A stretch of DNA of 64,000 nt from Taiwanofungus camphoratus (Eukaryota; Basidiomycota; Agaricomycetes; Polyporales; Taiwanofungaceae), in contig CP021221.1 of assembly GCA_003999685.1 (NCBI GenBank), positions 2,480,001-2,544,000 of the forward strand, given 5' to 3'. The position numbers were made by a program, and so were the translations under genes. This document shows, piece by piece, positions 43,119 through 55,516 of the stretch (within the stretch, counting starts at the first letter, position 1; every line of letters begins with the position of its first letter). The notes under the pieces are model-generated. The model saw only the letters and a program-made list of their open reading frames with translations. It was not told the origin of the DNA and did no database searches.

Positions 43119-43413
43119 GGTGGATATGGTATAGACGTCCGACGATTCATGACTCATGAGATGCCTTGGCCTCGTTGTTGCCTCGCTGTAGACTGAGAAT
43201 AGTTGTTTGAGGCGGAAAAGGTTTACGTAATCCTGCGCGAGGAAGCGCCTGAGACAATCGACGCGTCCATCACGTGATGGAATTGACTGACGCGTTCCGC
43301 GGAGCTCCGCTACCGTCAGGAATAGTAGCGGACATGGTCGTACGGAAGGTCGTGAGCTCGCAGATATTTGCATCGGATTGCTCTCCGATCACGCCTTGTC
43401 TCTTACTCCCACC
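43119..43413. promoter_or_regulatory. Shared divergent promoter region, cdc14 and FAH-family gene
   Basis: 295 bp between two divergent starts. Both promoters must be in it. I see no clear TATA box. Confidence 0.45.
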
Positions 43414-45011
43414 ATGGCCCCCATAAAGACGGTGTGTTGAATTTATGCTCGAGTGGGAGGAAGCTGACGATGATGGACTAGCAATGGACCCGCCTGATTC
43501 GTTTCGTGGCGGCAGAGACTGGAGAAGTCCACCTCGGTGAACCAGTCGACCCCCAACTTGATGGTCAGTCGGTCGTTTTCATTGTTTAAGTTTTAGTCTT
43601 GATAATCGTAATGCAGTTGGTCTGGCCTTCATGCAGAGGAAGCCCATCCAGGCGTACGAGATCATTGGCTCTGCGCTCGACTCAGCTGTCCAAGTCACCA
43701 AAAATATTCTTACCGTCAAGGAGCTTCTTGCGCCTCTGGCACGGCATGAGGTTGGGCTTGTGCGCTGTTTGGGGCTAAACTATGCCGATCACGCGGTAAG
43801 TATCAATCGTTGAACTTGTTGAAGTGTGCAGTACGAGATGCTGCATTTTGATCCACCGCAAGATCTTTTCTTTATTTGAGTCTTATCTACTTTCTCTTCT
43901 ACTTGACAAACGAGGATCAAGACTCAGTTCTGCAAGAACGTTTGAACTATGCTGTGTCCTCGCGGAGTTTCTCAGTAGGAATAAGATGCGAATCCAACTT
44001 CGCCCATCCCGTACTAAATTGTTATTTGTTTTACATTGTAACTGACTACCTTTCCCTAAATCAAAGGAAGAGGCGAACCTTGCGAAGCCCGCGTAGGTAG
44101 CTCTTAGTGTCAAATTTGAGATGGAAATTGACGCAAAGTCACTACTCAGCTTTCCTGTTCTCTTCTACAAGCCTTCCACTGCCCTTATTGGACCGGGCGC
44201 ACCTGTGAAGATTCCCAAGGCTGCCCAGCCTGTGCAGAAGCAGTTACCGGATTACGAAGTTGAGCTTGTCATTGTCATCGGCAAGACTGCAAAGAATGTC
44301 TCAGAAGCAGAGGCGCTCGACTATGTAATTGCTTACACCGGTGCCAATGATGTGAGTCTAGCAAGTGCTTCATGATGCCGTATTGAAGGGACTTTACGGG
44401 CTTAACATGCTTCAGGTCTCTTTTCGAACCCATCAGATGGCTGTGTCTCAATGGGGCTTCTCAAAGAGTTTTGGTCTGTCCTGATGGAGTCTCCTTGCAT
44501 TGTGTGACCTCACTCACTACGGGTTTGTAGATGATACGAACCCGCTTGGGCCCTGTCTTGTCACTGCAAGCGCGATCCCTGACCCTCAACGCGTTCCACT
44601 GAAATGCACTGTTAATGATACCGTTCTTCAGGATGGTACAACCGCGTACGTTCATCAATTCAAGCTTCCACAGATTCTCTTCTGTCGCCATTTCATCTAT
44701 TTCTTCCTTGCGCCGAATGAACGCATTTCCGAAATTACATTTGGAGCTGATATATCTTGTCGTAATCTGATCCATTCCGTAGTGACCAAATATTCAATGT
44801 CCGCCAGACAATCGCTTTCCTGTCACAGGGCACTACTCTCCCTCCAGGCTCGATTATCTTGACGGGCACGCCCAAAGGCGTTGGCTTCGTGAAAAAGCCG
44901 CCCGTTTACCTCAAGGGCGGTGATTTCATGAGCATCTGGCTAGGCGGTGGGATCGGAACGCTGGCGAACCCCGTCGTTGAAGAAGATGCCACGGCGAAAG
45001 CGAAATTGTAA
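43414..45011 (+). CDS. Fumarylacetoacetase-family hydrolase (FAHD-like)
   Basis: A multi-exon gene for an FAH-family enzyme that cleaves or decarboxylates beta-diketo acids (acylpyruvase/oxaloacetate decarboxylase group). After MAPIKT and an intron comes QWTRLIRFVAAETGEVHLG. The core has VRCLGLNYADHA, SFPVLFYKPSTALIGPGAP, the metal site DYEVELVIVIGKTA (E-x-E), the YTGANDVSFRTHQ stretch and the C-terminal FLSQGTTLPPGSIILTGTPK with GVGF. The catalytic Asp/Glu layout looks intact. The protein ends TAKAKL, TAA 45009-45011. One intron (about 43795-44119) is near 325 bases, much longer than the others in the window. The substrate cannot be read from the sequence. Confidence 0.82.
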
Positions 45012-46502
45012 GATGGCTTTACCCGATGCGGCTCTGTGTGTAGGTATTGTTGCTAGGTCCTGTTTACTTTGCATATCGGTATTGCGTTCAGGGCTGGAAC
45101 CAGCTCCACTTGTATACTTCAATAGGTTACAGCCGCATTTTCATAAAGTGGTTACCAAGATGTGAGGATTTCTTCTCCCTGTCTGACTTTCAGGGTTGTC
45201 CAATTTGAAAGAGGTCATCGACATCAGGTTTCGATTCTATCATTGACCTGCTCAAGTACGTTTCCTCAATCACAAATATTTGTTAGCCAATGTTACATTG
45301 AAGAATGATGAGGCACACATGCCCATTTCGGACTATTGTCCTTCCGGAAAAGGACGTGGCAATGCTGTCAATTTCATCATCTTTTTAACGTGACAGAAGT
45401 TTGACCAGGTATGCAAACAGGATTCCTCAAAGTGACTAGTTGCCTCATGTCGGGCATTGCCCTGCACTTATGGGTTGTTGGTCTTCCCGATAAAGGAGGA
45501 ACAGGCAATGGGATGACTTGAATTGTAAGAAATCTCGCCTGTTCCAGAAGTCGTATGTTGTTCCGAAAAACTTTGGGCGGACCTGAGTCACTGTTTGAGC
45601 AAGGCGGTTGGTGTCAAGGGCACTACATCGCGACCGAAAGTGCTCTCTTGCCGGATAGTGGCTTCTCCCATGCAGCCGCTGTCTAGGATGGTCCACCTGG
45701 CTGTCAGAGACTCTGAAGTCGAGACTTGAAATGACAACACTTATGCAGAAGAACGAAACTTCGATTGATGTGGAACGGCGTGAAATTCGGGTGAGATTCC
45801 ACTCCGTCTCACGTCCGACGGTCGCTAACCGCTAGCAACTGAATGTCATGTGCCCAGGCTTAATGAGGTGGTGAGAATCAGTACCAACCGTATTACACGC
45901 TCGCAGAGCTGTCTGCTATATCAAAGTCCAAATGCAATCGCAGAGCGGTCGGAAGTGCTTGAACACGTCGCTGTCCGTTCCGAGCGGCACGGTTTGTCAC
46001 TGCTGGCACTTGAGCGCCAAGTCAATACTGACGATGATTGAACCTTCCAGGAAGTTGGTTAGACCCTTATGATTGTCCCACCTCGTGCACTCGCCCCCGG
46101 CGTTAGGCCCACTCATTCTGATGATCTTGCCAAGCAAAAGAAAATGTGGTAGCAATGCAGCTGACCACGGCAATGCTCACTCAGCATGCTCCGACTCAAG
46201 ACATGAATTATGACTATCTGCAGTGCTGTCCTTATTCTGTCTTTACTGTCAAGGCTGAGCTGAGCGAGCCGATTGACGGCGAATACCTTCAGTGACGGGA
46301 TACTCATTGTTCCAGCGACTCCCTAGTGTATTCCGACTTAGCGCGTCAGTCTCTTCCATCAAGATTCCGTCAATACACGTCAAGGCGAACTGTATCTCAT
46401 TTTGCAGTTAAGCCGGAATTTAAGAGATGGGTGATAAGCGGTTCCCTGCACTATCATTACCCACATCCGCCTTCCGCCTCGTCCCACACCAGCTCAAAAG
46501 AT
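45012..46502. other. Gene-free interval
   Basis: About 1.5 kb between two plus-strand genes. There are only short open stretches with no features I recognise. The frame of the SDR is open upstream to 46326, but nothing there looks like an SDR extension. Confidence 0.45.
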
Positions 46503-47524
46503 ATGCCCAACAGAATATGGCTGATTACTGGGGCGAATTCTGGTCTTGGGCTAGCTTTGGCCCACTTTGTGCTTTCACAAGGAGATGAGGTACGACATAC
46601 CTGTTCCTTCTTAGAGTATCTTCATTGCATGCATGAACACATGGCTTAGGTCATCGCCGCAGTCAGAAATCCGTCGAAGATGCCAGACGCACTCAAGGCC
46701 GCCACACCTCTCCAAATTGACCTGAATGCCTCCGATGCTGAAATCAAACGAGTCGCCCAACAAGCATTGGCCATTCATGGACACATCGATGTTTTAGTCA
46801 ACAACGCAGGTTATATTCTTATTGCGCCCCTTGAAGAGACGAGGTATGCCTCGTCGTATCCTCTGGCCGCTGTGGACCTGACTTTGCCTTGCTGTCCAGC
46901 ATGGATGACTTTAAGGCACAATTTCAAACCAACTTCTTCGGTGCGATTTCATTGATACAAGGCCTCCTGCCATCCTTCCGGGAGCGAAGATCGGGGCACA
47001 TTATCAACGTGTCCTCCATTTCTAGTCTGATGGGGGGGCCGACTATGAGCATGTACTGCTCTAGCAAGGCTGCGCTGGACGCAGCGACCGAGTCACTTTC
47101 CATGGAGCTTGCACCTTTCGGAGTCCGCGTAAACCTCATTGTCCCCGGCTATTTCGCAACGGGATTCATCGCGAAGGCCACCACAAATGCTCTTCCACGT
47201 GAAAAGATAACTGGCGCGTACAGCGCTTTCGATGACATTACGTTGAAGAGCGCCTTGCAACATTTTGAGATGGGCCAAGTGGGGGATAAGGACAAGCTGG
47301 CGGCGAGAATCTATGAAGTCGTGACGGGGACTGGTTTGGCGAAAGGACTAGTTGAGAGCCAGGGAGGCAAGAGGCAGTGGGTGCGAATTTTCCTTGGACC
47401 TGATTGTGCGGCTCTTACACGGCGGAAAGTGGATCTCCTGAAAGAGAACCTCGATGTACAGGAGGCTATTTGGAGCTCGACCGACGTTGAAGCTGAGAGA
47501 CTGAGGAACTTTGTCATTGGATAG
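46503..47524 (+). CDS. Classical short-chain dehydrogenase/reductase
   Basis: A cytosolic NAD(P)-dependent SDR of the classical type. The cofactor motif TGANSGLG lies near residue 9, the NNAG motif follows (DVLVNNAGYI), then the catalytic Ser in INVSSISSL and the YCSSK pair (Y-x3-K), with PFGVRVNLIVPGYFATG behind it. A short first intron (46588-46648) splits VLSQGDE from VIAAVRNPSK, and a second (about 46842-46899) precedes MDDFKAQFQTNFFG. The start at 46503 places the cofactor motif at the usual distance from the Met. The substrate is unknown; the long C-terminal extension after the Rossmann core hints at the group of 17-beta-hydroxysteroid-dehydrogenase-like fungal SDRs. Confidence 0.82.
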
Positions 47525-48591
47525 GTGTCGGATGCACATCTGGTCCTTACTATTGTATGCGAAGGCGTTGCGTAGGGAGCAGCCTTGAGTACACGGATAT
47601 CTGTTACTATGGCCTAATGGGAAATGCAAAATTGTTGGCAGATCGTGAATAGCTCTGCCACCAAAATTTTACCTCGGAATTTCTCTAGGACCGGGGGAAA
47701 CTCTCACATAAGTGACTGTCTACTCAGAATTTCGAATGTGTAGAGTTTGTGATAACTTGAATCCCGAGACGAAGAGTGCAGTTTGTAAGATATCTAATGC
47801 CTTAACAAACACTTGTCCGGCTGTTACACGTGATGGTCACACTGTGATGATAGTAGTCGAAAATGAGATGGGCATATCTTAAGTGTAATGCAAAATTTTG
47901 TCACACTACGTCACAACCTGCCGATGCACGGCTTTGGCGGAGTGCAGCGCACCGTCGCAAGTCAAGACTCAACGCCAAATCGGAGCCTGTAAGTGTGATT
48001 TTCTTTCTGAGCCTACGTGGCTGAAGTTGTCACGCTCGAGCAATGATTCTTGAATTGTGTAAAACCACAACAATTGTTTTTAAAAAGAAGTAAAGAGTCT
48101 GAATCGAAGGTGCTTGGCCCTGATTGACTGAATTTTGAGGAGGAACAGCATGCAGGATTGCAGTAGATCTGCTCATCATGGTCGGGAAATCACCATGTCT
48201 GGGTCTCGCGAGTCGCGACGGCACATTTACATCTCGCAAATTGGCTACACTATATATTTTCATACCAAAGGTTGATGAACATTTAGAATACTATTGTATC
48301 TATACCTCAGATAAATTTGCAGTCTCATGATGTTTGTGATGTTCGGGACAGGATTTGCACTTCCCAATACAAAACATTTGTGCAAAGCTCATATAAGCCA
48401 GAAATTCTTGTGCGGATCCTCTCTGGGTACAAAATTACCAATTTCGGAGCAAGTAACGGTATGGAAGCACGTGTTCAATCAAGGGGTGTCATGTGCGACG
48501 CGGTTATCATGCTAACACTGACGCGAGTAGTGGGTTATCCGAGAACCTTTCGGCCACATACTCAGTGACAACTTACGTCCCCGGCCTGCAA
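47525..48591. other. Intergenic gap
   Basis: About 1.07 kb between two plus-strand genes, with AT-rich stretches at 48040-48310. No gene or RNA that I recognise. The last part should hold the Spt3 promoter. Confidence 0.45.
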
Positions 48592-49879
48592 ATGGCAACA
48601 GCAAAAAAGCCCTTTCTAGACACGCAAGGAACTAGGGAGTACAAATATGCGCAAGAAATATCCCAGATGATGTTCGTCTTCGGCGAAGTCCAAGACCCGA
48701 ATCCAGAGACAGTCAATCTAGTCGAGGACATCGTCCGAAGCCAGCTCATCGAATTGGTGAGCACTTTCAAACTCTCTGTACAGAACGGTACATTGCAGCT
48801 GCATGCTGACTATTTCGGTGGCTACAGATCGTACAAGCACGAATGCTGGCCACCCGCCGCGGTGCTCGATACCTGTCGGCAGAAGATCTGATCTTCCTCA
48901 TTCGACACGACCGCGCAAAGGTCAACAGGTTACGAACTTACCTCTCATGGAAGGACGTACGAAAACACGCAAAGGATTCAGGAGGTGATGGTGGAGGCGG
49001 CGTGGAAGTGGAAACCTTGGAGGATGGAGCGGACGGTAGGTCGTTTTGACGCTACCTTTGCGTGTTGCTTGATCAATCTCCACTGGAAAGAAAAATTGAC
49101 CGCCAAGGCGCAGAAAATCACTATCAAGCTCCCATGGGAGATCATGACCATATATTCAGACGTACTACAGACTGATGATGAAGAGGATGAGGATGACATT
49201 GAGGCACACGAAGCTTCCATCCAACGTCTCAAGGTGCGGGCATATACGCTCTTTAGTATGCCGATGGTCAGATCTTCATAACTTCATAGGAAGCTGATGA
49301 TGCTACCAGACAAATGACTCGAGAAGAGTACCAGCATTATTCTGACTGTCGACAAGCCTCCTTCACATATCGCAAAGGTTTGTGCGGTCCTGTTGCGTCT
49401 TATTCAATAACACTCATTATTTTCCAGCCAAGCGTTTCCGTGAATTCCTTAACCTGCCGCCCTCACTCGATCTCAAAGCAAACGATGATACAGTCGATAT
49501 TGTCGGTTTCCTAGCCTTCGAGATGGTGCGCTCTCTCACTATTGCAGGGCTCGAGGTCAAAAAATCGCTCGAGGAATCTTATCTCCGCGAAGACCTGCAT
49601 GTTGTGTCGTCGCCCGTACTTGGCAAGCGCAAGGCGGGTTCCGGACTCAATTCGGACGCGAAGCGCATGCGGCGGGAGGAGTCGCCTGACCGCGACGTAG
49701 ACTCACCGCTCCCAACGTGCTCGCTCTTTCTACCACCGCCTGAGGTACGCACGGCTCTGCGCCCAGAGCATATCCAAGATGCATTTGCGAGGATGCAGGG
49801 CGATTGGGCGCACCGCCGTTCTGCGGGCATGCGCAATTGGCGTGGAGGCTTGATTCGGACTACTGTTAGCCTCATCTGA
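48592..49879 (+). CDS. spt3: Spt3, SAGA complex histone-fold subunit
   Basis: A multi-exon gene for Spt3, which delivers TBP to promoters within SAGA. The N-terminal histone fold is near-canonical: [20 protein letters not shown] with [19 protein letters not shown], then by splicing [20 protein letters not shown] and [20 protein letters not shown] with [11 protein letters not shown]. The C-terminal half has the second histone-fold-like part ([53 protein letters not shown]). A Ser/Pro-rich linker and a tail with [20 protein letters not shown] follow. The start [12 protein letters not shown] precedes the fold by about 15 residues, as in other Spt3 proteins. It ends at 49879. Confidence 0.9.
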
Positions 49880-50518
49880 TAGGAATTTTCCTGTCGTCTT
49901 GCTATTATGTTCGCGTGTCATTGTATAAGTACGTCGTTATTGAATACCACAAAGCTTTCGGAATAGCGCAATCATTTATCATGCGAAGCGCTCGAAACTC
50001 CACGTAGCACCGCTGTGATACGATGTTCAGCCTATCGATATTGATATTACTAGAAGATGTGCCCGTGTCGCTATACCCACAAGTAGGTCTATTACGGGAC
50101 TGGTGATAGCCCCTGGCATGAGAAAAGCAACGTAGTATAATGTCCTCTTGCCTCCATTAGCCCGAAAGCAAAGGTGAGAAGGTTCATCTCGTCCGACATC
50201 AGCTGGTTTCCGTGTGGACATATTCGAGGCTTGCAATCCTGTAATGTACAGGCCAGTCGTATACCCACTCTACCCATTCTGGGCTTCATGGCTGGGTGTC
50301 AGATCATTAATTAGGTCTCACGATTCTATAAATGAGTTCCGGAGGGACGCGCTGGAACAATTGTCAAGATGACCGAATCTTGTCTTGTGATGCTATATAG
50401 ATGCAGTGATATTTTATTTGTACAACAGAGTATTATTGATTCAAGAACTTCTCATTAGTGCTTGCATGGTCCCATTCTGCTTCCCTTTCTCCCTTGAACG
50501 AACCATAAATTAAACATC
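49880..50518. other. Convergent intergenic gap
   Basis: About 640 bp between the 3' ends of Spt3 and Ddi1. I see nothing but untranslated sequence. Confidence 0.5.
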
Positions 50519-52237
50519 TTAGAACAGTAACGATGCCGCTACGTCCAGGTTTCCATTGGCTGCGTCCAACGTTCTGATTGCCAAATCTCTTGTCGCGCCC
50601 AGCCCTATCAGAGTTTGTATCGCCTCTTCCGAATGCATTGTTTGGCCTGGTGCTGGTGCCGCCGGTCCCCTGTTTCTTGTAGCACCTATTGAGACAGGCG
50701 GACCCCCTAGGGTGTGTCCTGACCCGGGGAACGGCTGGCTGGGGCCCGCAGCGGGTGCGGGAGCCGTTGATGATGAGGCAAGGGACCCGACGGACTCATC
50801 GATGCCTTCCTCCATGATACGTGCTTTTTCGGGAAGCTCGTGCTCCGCGAGGAAGCGCACCTCGCGCCCCTGGATGCGGAGGACGTTCTTCTGGAGGTCG
50901 ATGCATGCTTGGTGTGCTTTGAGCATATCCAGACCGAAGAGAAGGTCGACGGCTCGTCCCTGGGCAATTAGAAATGATATCGACTAAGAAGTACCCCTGA
51001 GAGACAATAAGACGCACCTCCATGATTGTGAACGAACAGGGGAGATGCAGGTCTGCTAGCTTGAGCTGCGCGCTGTGTATCCGCCCCAGGATTTTCGCAG
51101 TACCAACCCCACGGGCTAGACCGGCAAACCTACTGTCAAGTAGACGCATGATGCTAAAAACAAGGGTAAAAGTATGATTAATGGGCGAGGATTTCAAAAT
51201 GGGGTTAGGGTTAAGCTGTGTACCCGCATGCTTCTGCACATTCCGGACTCACTGAAACGAGTCGAAAGATTAGCCCCTGTTTTCCTCATGATTGGAGAGT
51301 CTCACTGATAGTTGATTGCGCCCCACTATCTACAAATGCCTTCACTGGGTGTCCATTCACCTCCACCGGGATACTATACCCATCAACGTCTTCATATAAC
51401 GCTCACGAGAACTGAACAAACTCACTAGAGCATTGTAACACGCCCGAAGGCCTCGGGCGAGTACTCGAGTGCATGCTCGAGGTTCTCCATGACGGCTTGT
51501 TGACGAATGGCCTCTTCTATTCGGCGCTGCCCTTCAATGTCGTACGGGTTTGCCTCAAATTGCGCGAGCTGGTGCTCCGCTTCCTCATGCCGCGCCCGCG
51601 TCTGGCTCAGGAGCTCTGCAAAGCGCGCTGGATCTGATTGAGCGGCGGCAGCGATTTCAGGATTTGTCTGGAGAATTGAGAAGGTGAGCAAGTAAGCATT
51701 GTCAAGTCCGAAAGTGGGGCGAAAGGCAAGATGAGCAAACGTACTTGTCGTAATTGGTTCATTAGCGCAGGGTCACCAAGGATTTGCAACCGCATCGTCT
51801 CTGCGTCCTGCTCCATTGCCCTGAATATTCGTCATATTGAGTGCCACTTGTCAGAAATGCGAGAAATTAGAGGTTACGAACCTCCCCGCAACGTTGACCT
51901 TCCTCCGTAGGAGGAGCATTGCATGGTCGCCAATGCCGCATTCTCTCATTGTGGCCTTGGGGTTGTTCAGATCCTGCCCTTCGTAGTGTATGCTTTGTTC
52001 GTCAACCGGAATGCCCGACTACCGCACGGAAAATGTCAAACATCGTTGCGAGAGTGAGACAGATCGAGATGGCACGATGAAGCCGGAAAGGGAATCGACA
52101 TTGGTTTACCTGGATTGATGAAGGAGGGGACGGCTCACCTCGGCCTCAAGCAACGCCATGACATTCTCGAGTTCCATGTGTGGATCGATTTCCACCACGA
52201 ACGACTGTCCGAGGTCATTCAAGAATGTCAGCTCCAT
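50519..52237 (-). CDS. ddi1: Ddi1, ubiquitin shuttle with retroviral-like aspartyl protease domain
   Basis: A multi-exon host gene for Ddi1, a proteasome shuttle and ubiquitin-directed protease. The N-terminal ubiquitin-like domain starts [21 protein letters not shown] helical region follows ([40 protein letters not shown], and [15 protein letters not shown]). The protease has [20 protein letters not shown] with the catalytic DSGA, then [20 protein letters not shown] and [15 protein letters not shown] Pro/Ala-rich linker leads to a C-terminal UBA domain ([33 protein letters not shown]). All three parts of the yeast protein are present. The start at 52237 gives the usual Ddi1 N-terminus. It is a normal cellular gene and not part of a transposon, despite the protease fold. 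Confidence 0.9.
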
Positions 52238-52795
52238 TCTTAGCTGGAAGTGTGTCGTGAAAGTCGTCAAAAGTTAGCAGCGGAGCAGATGGGTGTTAGG
52301 TGAGAAGGGCAAGCGGACGAAGAGTGGCTCAACGAGCGTTCTGTTGAGGCTCGGGTTGCAAACAACTATGGAGTGGCACAGATACGGAACGTAGTAGATG
52401 CTAGGAAAAAGCCGTAAGATATCTCGAGACCGTGACGTCGGTGTGGGCTCACTGGCAGTTGACCAGGAGTCTACTACTTGGTGGAATACTACCGCTGAGG
52501 TATGAGTGCGACGAGCCTTTATACAATCAACCACGCTTGCGCGTACATTGTGCGCTTGAGCCAGGGTACGCGTAAGAATGAATATGGCTCTGACAAATGC
52601 GCATGCGACTGCGACAAAATTGCATGGAAGATGCTAGAACAGACTCGTAGGCTATGTACAAAATCACATAGGCCAAGGGAGAAAGAGCGCACGAGACCAG
52701 CCTCGATGCCAGGCGCGCTTGACGGGCATGCGCAGCAGTGCGCTCCCAGTAAATGGAACAGGAACGAGGACAAGGTCTGCTATCGCTACCGTACA
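52238..52795. other. Intergenic gap
   Basis: About 560 bp between the start of Ddi1 and the end of Atg29. Open stretches at 52502-52855 have no protein features and run into the last Atg29 exons on the other strand. Confidence 0.45.
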
Positions 52796-54457
52796 CCCCG
52801 CCGCCCGGTCAGATTACTTCGTGCAAATGAGGAGCTAAGCCGAACACGTCAATAGAGTTAAATGATCGCAAAACAGTACTCACAATCGCGACCCTCCGCC
52901 TCGGATATTAGACATCAATGCACTTTCCAGCGCAGACGCTGATAGGCTTGCATCTATAGTACCATCCTATGAGCAATTGCTCAAGCGTCAGAGTGCAGAC
53001 ATCGCACTCACCACTTAAGTCACTAAAGCTCGATGCTTCGCTGCCTTGCTCGCTAACGCGCCCGCCCACCTTCCTACTCATTCCTACTGTGCCTCCGGCA
53101 CCCGCGGATGCACGCCTCATCGCTCGCACATGCGTGGCGCTCAGCGCCGGGGGGCTACTTGACTTTCCTGGCGGGCTGAGGTGCCGCGGGATGGGCGAAG
53201 CGATCCGTTTCTCTTCCGGCGCAGGCGAGTGCAGTTGCTCGGCAGTACTCTGGCGCACATACTCCGAGTGCCGCCGGGTCTCTGGATGCGAGCGCCAGTG
53301 CACGGACGCTGGCGGATAAGGAGGAGAAGACGGTACTGAACCCGCAGGCGAGCGCGACGACAGGCTCGACAAGCTCTGCTGGCTTCGTGAGCTAAACGAA
53401 GAGGCAGAAAGGGGACGCATGCGCCCACGGCTTCTCATAGGCCCCTTGTCAGTATCTTCTGCCTTGTCTTGAGAGAGGTGGCGTCGCGATGAGGTAGAGG
53501 ACACAAGCCCAAGTTGGTCCTTGGTCATCAGTCGCTCCAGGTCACGGAGTTTCCTTGCGAGTGCCTCTTGCTGCTCTGCCTCTTCCTCCTGCCGCGCCTG
53601 CTCTTCCACCTCGTTCTCGCTCTCCTCACCCGCGCTTCCATCATCGCCCCCGTCTTCAGCACCGTTCTCGTTGGGCCCCGAGCCAGAACGCGAGGACGTG
53701 CGGGATAAAGGGCGCGGCGGCGTGTGGCTTCGACGCGGACCCTGCAGCGTAAGTGTCGAGGACGAAGAGACTTTCTTTGAGGGGCGTGGCGGCACTTGCT
53801 TGCTTCCGTTAGCATCTGGTCTCTGACTCGCCCTCCGGCCTATCGAGCCGAGTCTTAAACGCTGGCTCTGGTTGGCCCCGAGCGAGCTGAGGCGCGCGCG
53901 AACGCCGAGAGGGGGGCGGGAAGACGAGGACGTAAGCCGCGAGGACTCTGGGACGCGGGCGAAATACTCTTGTCCGTTTGCGTGAGCCTGGACGGGACTG
54001 GGGAGCGGATTGGTGGATGTGGGAAAAGCGGTAGAGGGTGGCAAGGCGGAGGCGGGGGAGAGCGCGCCGCGGATGCCCTGCAGTCCACGAAGGTCTTCTT
54101 CGTAGCGCGTCTGCGCTCGGTGCAGAAGATAGGGGAGAGGGACTTGTAAGTGCTCAGCAAGACCTTTCCCTATCGGTTTGCGTATGTAGGTTACGCCATG
54201 TAGACCATGAAATAGTAGTGCACTCACAATTCGTCCCTGCGCCTTCAATTGCACGGGATTTAGCGATGACTTCCCATAGAATGTGCTCCTTCTCTGCGTT
54301 CCATTCCACCTATGCTTCCCGCGCTTGGGATTAATGTAAGATGAAATAGAGACAATTGACGCTGCAAACGTACTCGAGGAGGGTCGAGGAGCGGGTCTTC
54401 CGGACGATTATAAGGAATACGAACGATTACACGGATTGGTGAAGCCACAGGGGGCAT
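52796..54457 (-). CDS. atg29: Autophagy-related protein 29
   Basis: A multi-exon gene for Atg29, which with Atg17 and Atg31 builds the scaffold at the autophagosome assembly site. The N-terminal domain is split by two introns: SPIRVIVRIPYNRPEDPLLD, then VEWNAEKEHILWEVIAKSRA, then WKGLAEHLQVPLPYLLHRAQ and RYEEDLRGLQGIRG. That is the Atg29 N-terminal fold. The long C-terminus is disordered and Ser/Pro/Arg-rich, with an acidic coiled segment (NEVEEQARQEEEAEQQEALA). Splicing at the end gives SFSDLS joined to ASLSASALESALMSNIRGGG and a short basic tail with TAG at 52796-52798. An in-frame Met 15 bases upstream (54472) is an alternative start. Basidiomycete Atg29 proteins are longer than yeast Atg29 because of this tail. 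Confidence 0.78.
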
Positions 54458-54472
54458 GTTGAAGTAACGCAA

Positions 54473-55516
54473 AGATCTTGCGACGGGAAAACCTCAGCTA
54501 CAACACGGGAGCATCGAGCAGAAGGAGGGATAAATCTAAAACTTGGTGCTACTAGCTAGTCGCTCGTTCTGATCGGTTGATCACTCTGCACTAGCTCAAT
54601 CGGACACTCTGACGCCTGGGTGTCTGAACAAATACGGAAGTCTTCAGTCGGTAAGAATTTGTCCGCAGTTCATCAAGTTGATCATAATTTCTCTTTTATA
54701 CACCTTGCAGTGAGTGATATCTTGAAGAACTGAGAGTACGCTGACCCAGTTACCGTATTCATCAAGTCAAAAATCCAAAGTACATGCACACATCATATTA
54801 GACAGATTTATGTTGCAAGCAAAAAGATGTACATGACAGAAATTCTATGTTATGAGTTGATTAAAGACCTATTGGCAGTGTGGTAATCAATGGTAAGGTC
54901 AAGATATAAGAAATTGAACATGATGAATCTTTGAAAAACAAAACCAGCTTTCATTTACTTTTGAAAGTGAGAACTTAGATCTTTTCACAAAAAGTATTCA
55001 ATATCACTGAGCTTTGATAACATGTCATAATGTAAGACATACTCAAAGAAATGTTCAATTTCCTTCACACTGACAGTGTGAAGTCTTATTAGAATTGATC
55101 AACTCCTGAGATATATGTATGCCTCTCTGACTTCCTCATCAGCCACATGTTGATCATTTATACCGCCCTCCTTGACACCCTCATCCTGCAGATCATCATC
55201 ACCAGATGTATTGGTGTAAAGGGATCATAATCGAGAGATGCTCCCATATTTCCCACCATTCCGGATGACTGTATTCGTCAGCACGATATAGTATACATAG
55301 CATACATCGTATCAACCAACAAAGACCTATTTGTACATGCACAAAATAATTCTACCGATCTGCAAAAGCTATCATATAAAAAAATCAACAAGAACGACCG
55401 GTGATGATACGAAATCATGGAACTCGAGCATCAGTTCGCAGTGACCCGAGGGTAGCGACCTATACAAAGGATTCTACATAACAAAGAAAATCCTGCGCTC
55501 AGGATGAAAGACATAC
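54473..55516. other. AT-rich gene-poor interval with a possible coding relic
   Basis: About 1.04 kb, clearly more AT-rich than its surroundings from about 54650 to 55480. On the minus strand near 55120-55220 one frame reads an acidic stretch (DDDLQDEGVKEGGINDQH, then VADEEVREAYIYLRS and a stop), which could be the end of a decayed gene. I see no start, domain or repeat edges for it. Confidence 0.35.

Noticed and set aside
51300-51400. Retroviral-type protease motif DSGA as a sign of another retroelement
   Set aside because: The full gene has ubiquitin-like and UBA domains and is the cellular Ddi1.
52502-52855. Plus-strand frame of 117 codons
   Set aside because: It is opposite to the last Atg29 exons and has no recognisable features.
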